Positions 5,873-6,886 of a stretch of DNA of 6,886 bases are shown one piece after another; within the stretch, counting starts at the first letter, position 1, and every line of letters begins with the position of its first letter. The DNA is from Pseudomonadota bacterium (lineage in GTDB: Bacteria > Pseudomonadota > Gammaproteobacteria > Steroidobacterales > Steroidobacteraceae): positions 1 to 6,886 of the forward strand of contig JAJXYU010000372.1 of the NCBI GenBank assembly GCA_021780395.1, in the 5' to 3' direction. A model generated the notes under the pieces. That model did not search any database, had not been told where the DNA came from, and saw only the letters and a list, made by a program, of their open reading frames with translations. Made by a program: the position numbers and the translations under genes.

Positions 5873-6886
5873 CTCCGCAGCCTGGCGGGAAGTGGCGCCG
5901 GTAGAGGCCGCCGTCGGTGACTCGCGCGAAGTGGTGTGCGATCCGGAACACGATCGCATCGTCGAACGCAGGACCCACGATCTGCAGGCTGGTCGGGATC
6001 CCGTTCGCCGCGAGTCCGGTCGGCGCGGCGAGCGCCGGGTATCGGCTCAGCAGGTTGAACGGCGGCGTTGCGACCCAGCCGAGGTAGCTGTCGACCCGCG
6101 TGTCCCCGATCGGCACCTCGCGCACGCTCGCGAGGTCGAGATCGGCGGCGATGTCGGTCGCGAACACCGTCGGGCAGATCAGGGCCGCGATCCCCCGGCC
6201 CCAGAGCTTGTGTTCGAGTTCCTGGTGCAGGCCGAGCGCGAGTCCGGCGGCTTTGGTGATCGAATTGCGCTTGCCGCAGTAGCGTTCCATCAGCCAGCGC
6301 AGGTACGAGCTGCCCTGGTCGAGCTTTTCGGCCGGCAGCTTCGAGAGATACTCGTCGAGGAAGATTCCGAAGATCGCCTCGATCAGCGCGTTGGCGAGCG
6401 CCTCGCCGTCCCAGCGCAGGTCGACCGGTTCGATGATCGCGCCGGCGCGTTCGAGCGCCGCGCCGGCGCGCTCGAGGTTGCGGCGGGTGTCCGGACACAG
6501 CGTGGTGTGCCCGGTCGTGAACGACAGGCCGATCCGCAGGCCGGCGATCGCAGCGGGCTCGGCCGGCAGCGGCACGTACGGCATCCCGGAATAGGTCGCC
6601 GGGTGCGGCCCGGCGATCACGTTCTGCATCAACGCGAGATCCTCGACCGTGCGCGCCATCGGCCCTTCGACCGCGAATGCGAACAGCTCCTCGCCGGGCG
6701 CGCTCGCGAGACGTCCGAACGGCGGCTTGAACCCGTACACGCCGCACATCGCCGCCGGGATCCGGATCGAGCCGGCCATATCGCTCCCCGTCGCGAGCGG
6801 TGCCATCCCGGCCGCGAGCGCCGCCCCCGACCCGCCGCTCGAACCGCCCGGCGTGATCGCCGGATTCCAGGGGTTGCGGCTCACCC
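5844..6886 (-). CDS. Amidase signature family hydrolase, N-terminus outside window
   Basis: This is the C-terminal ~346 residues of an amidase-signature enzyme, a family that hydrolyses amide bonds with a Ser-cisSer-Lys triad and is usually 450-500 residues long. The window edge cuts the gene: the GTG at 6884 sits in the internal motif V-S-R-N-P-W-N-P, so the true start and the catalytic lysine lie beyond 6886. Counting from that valine, TPGGSSGGSG (11-20) provides the cis-serine (S15) and GSDMAGSIRIPA (33-44) the nucleophile (S39), 24 residues apart as in fatty acid amide hydrolase. CGVYGFKP (47-54), EGPMARTVEDL (73-83) and the late APTGL...PTSLQIVG segment complete the family pattern. The motif has Met-Ala where Thr/Ile-Gly-Gly is more common. 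The substrate cannot be predicted. It precedes the GalP-like gene by 27 bp on the same strand, which may or may not mean a shared function. Confidence 0.92.
   Translation of the reverse strand, partial: VSRNPWNPAITPGGSSGGSGAALAAGMAPLATGSDMAGSIRIPAAMCGVYGFKPPFGRLASAPGEELFAFAVEGPMARTVEDLALMQNVIAGPHPATYSGMPYVPLPAEPAAIAGLRIGLSFTTGHTTLCPDTRRNLERAGAALERAGAIIEPVDLRWDGEALANALIEAIFGIFLDEYLSKLPAEKLDQGSSYLRWLMERYCGKRNSITKAAGLALGLHQELEHKLWGRGIAALICPTVFATDIAADLDLASVREVPIGDTRVDSYLGWVATPPFNLLSRYPALAAPTGLAANGIPTSLQIVGPAFDDAIVFRIAHHFARVTDGGLYRRHFPPGCGVDGGRTERL
6438..6476 (-). repeat. Short tandem 21-bp repeat inside the amidase gene
   Basis: Two adjacent 21-bp units each begin with the 12-bp palindrome CGCGCCGGCGCG (6438-6449 and 6459-6470) followed by [T/C]TCGAG. 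They match at 17 of the first 18 bases. On the minus strand they encode the consecutive heptapeptides LERAGAA and LERAGAI (visible residues 137-150). This looks like a small in-frame duplication in a surface helix. Confidence 0.6.

Noticed and set aside
4426..6747. Possible giant fusion of the DUF481 protein with a long N-terminal region
   Set aside because: The open frame continues upstream, but its translation is arginine-rich and out of frame with the transporter and amidase; a signal peptide begins at the ATG at 4425.
1..6886. CRISPR arrays, tRNA or rRNA genes, insertion sequences
   Set aside because: No regularly spaced repeats, no cloverleaf or rRNA-like segments, no transposase motifs or terminal inverted repeats were seen by eye; nearly every base lies in an assigned gene.

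Overview
This is a very GC-rich, gene-dense stretch of bacterial chromosome. It holds seven protein-coding genes and almost no intergenic DNA: gaps are 27 bp or less and several start/stop codons overlap. Codon third positions are overwhelmingly G or C, so most other open frames are arginine- or alanine-rich shadows. Gene content (DUF1365/Cfa/DUF1295 lipid cluster, a GalP-like sugar porter, a DUF481 outer-membrane barrel) indicates a Gram-negative proteobacterium. A GC-rich gammaproteobacterium fits best, but this is an inference from gene families only.

The left half (1-3616, plus strand) is a four-gene operon for membrane-lipid modification: the 3' end of a DUF1365 gene, a Cfa-like fatty-acyl-phospholipid methyltransferase, a DUF1295 membrane protein of the steroid 5-alpha-reductase type, and a second, shorter Cfa-family methyltransferase that closely resembles plant coclaurine N-methyltransferase-like proteins. 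The junctions are ATGA overlap, GTGA overlap and a 4-bp gap with a strong ribosome binding site, so the products are probably made together. A reasonable hypothesis is that the two methyltransferases add a carbon (methylene or methyl) to unsaturated acyl chains of phospholipids and the membrane reductase and DUF1365 protein process the product, giving cyclopropane, mid-chain methyl-branched or related fatty acids. The chemistry is not established by the sequence.

The right half (3613-6886, minus strand) reads amidase (5' end outside the window), then a 27-bp gap, then a GalP-type sugar:H+ symporter, then an ATGA overlap and a DUF481 outer-membrane beta-barrel. A promoter-like sequence with two 9-bp CCGTTCGGT repeats lies at the amidase/GalP junction, so the transporter and barrel genes may have their own regulated transcription.

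The two operons converge and share the palindrome CTAG, which is the stop codon of both terminal genes. No mobile element, CRISPR array, tRNA or rRNA was seen. The most interesting material is the paired methyltransferase/reductase operon: one Cfa protein has substitutions at the positions of known bicarbonate ligands, while its partner has the intact E..EH signature of N-methyltransferase-like relatives.
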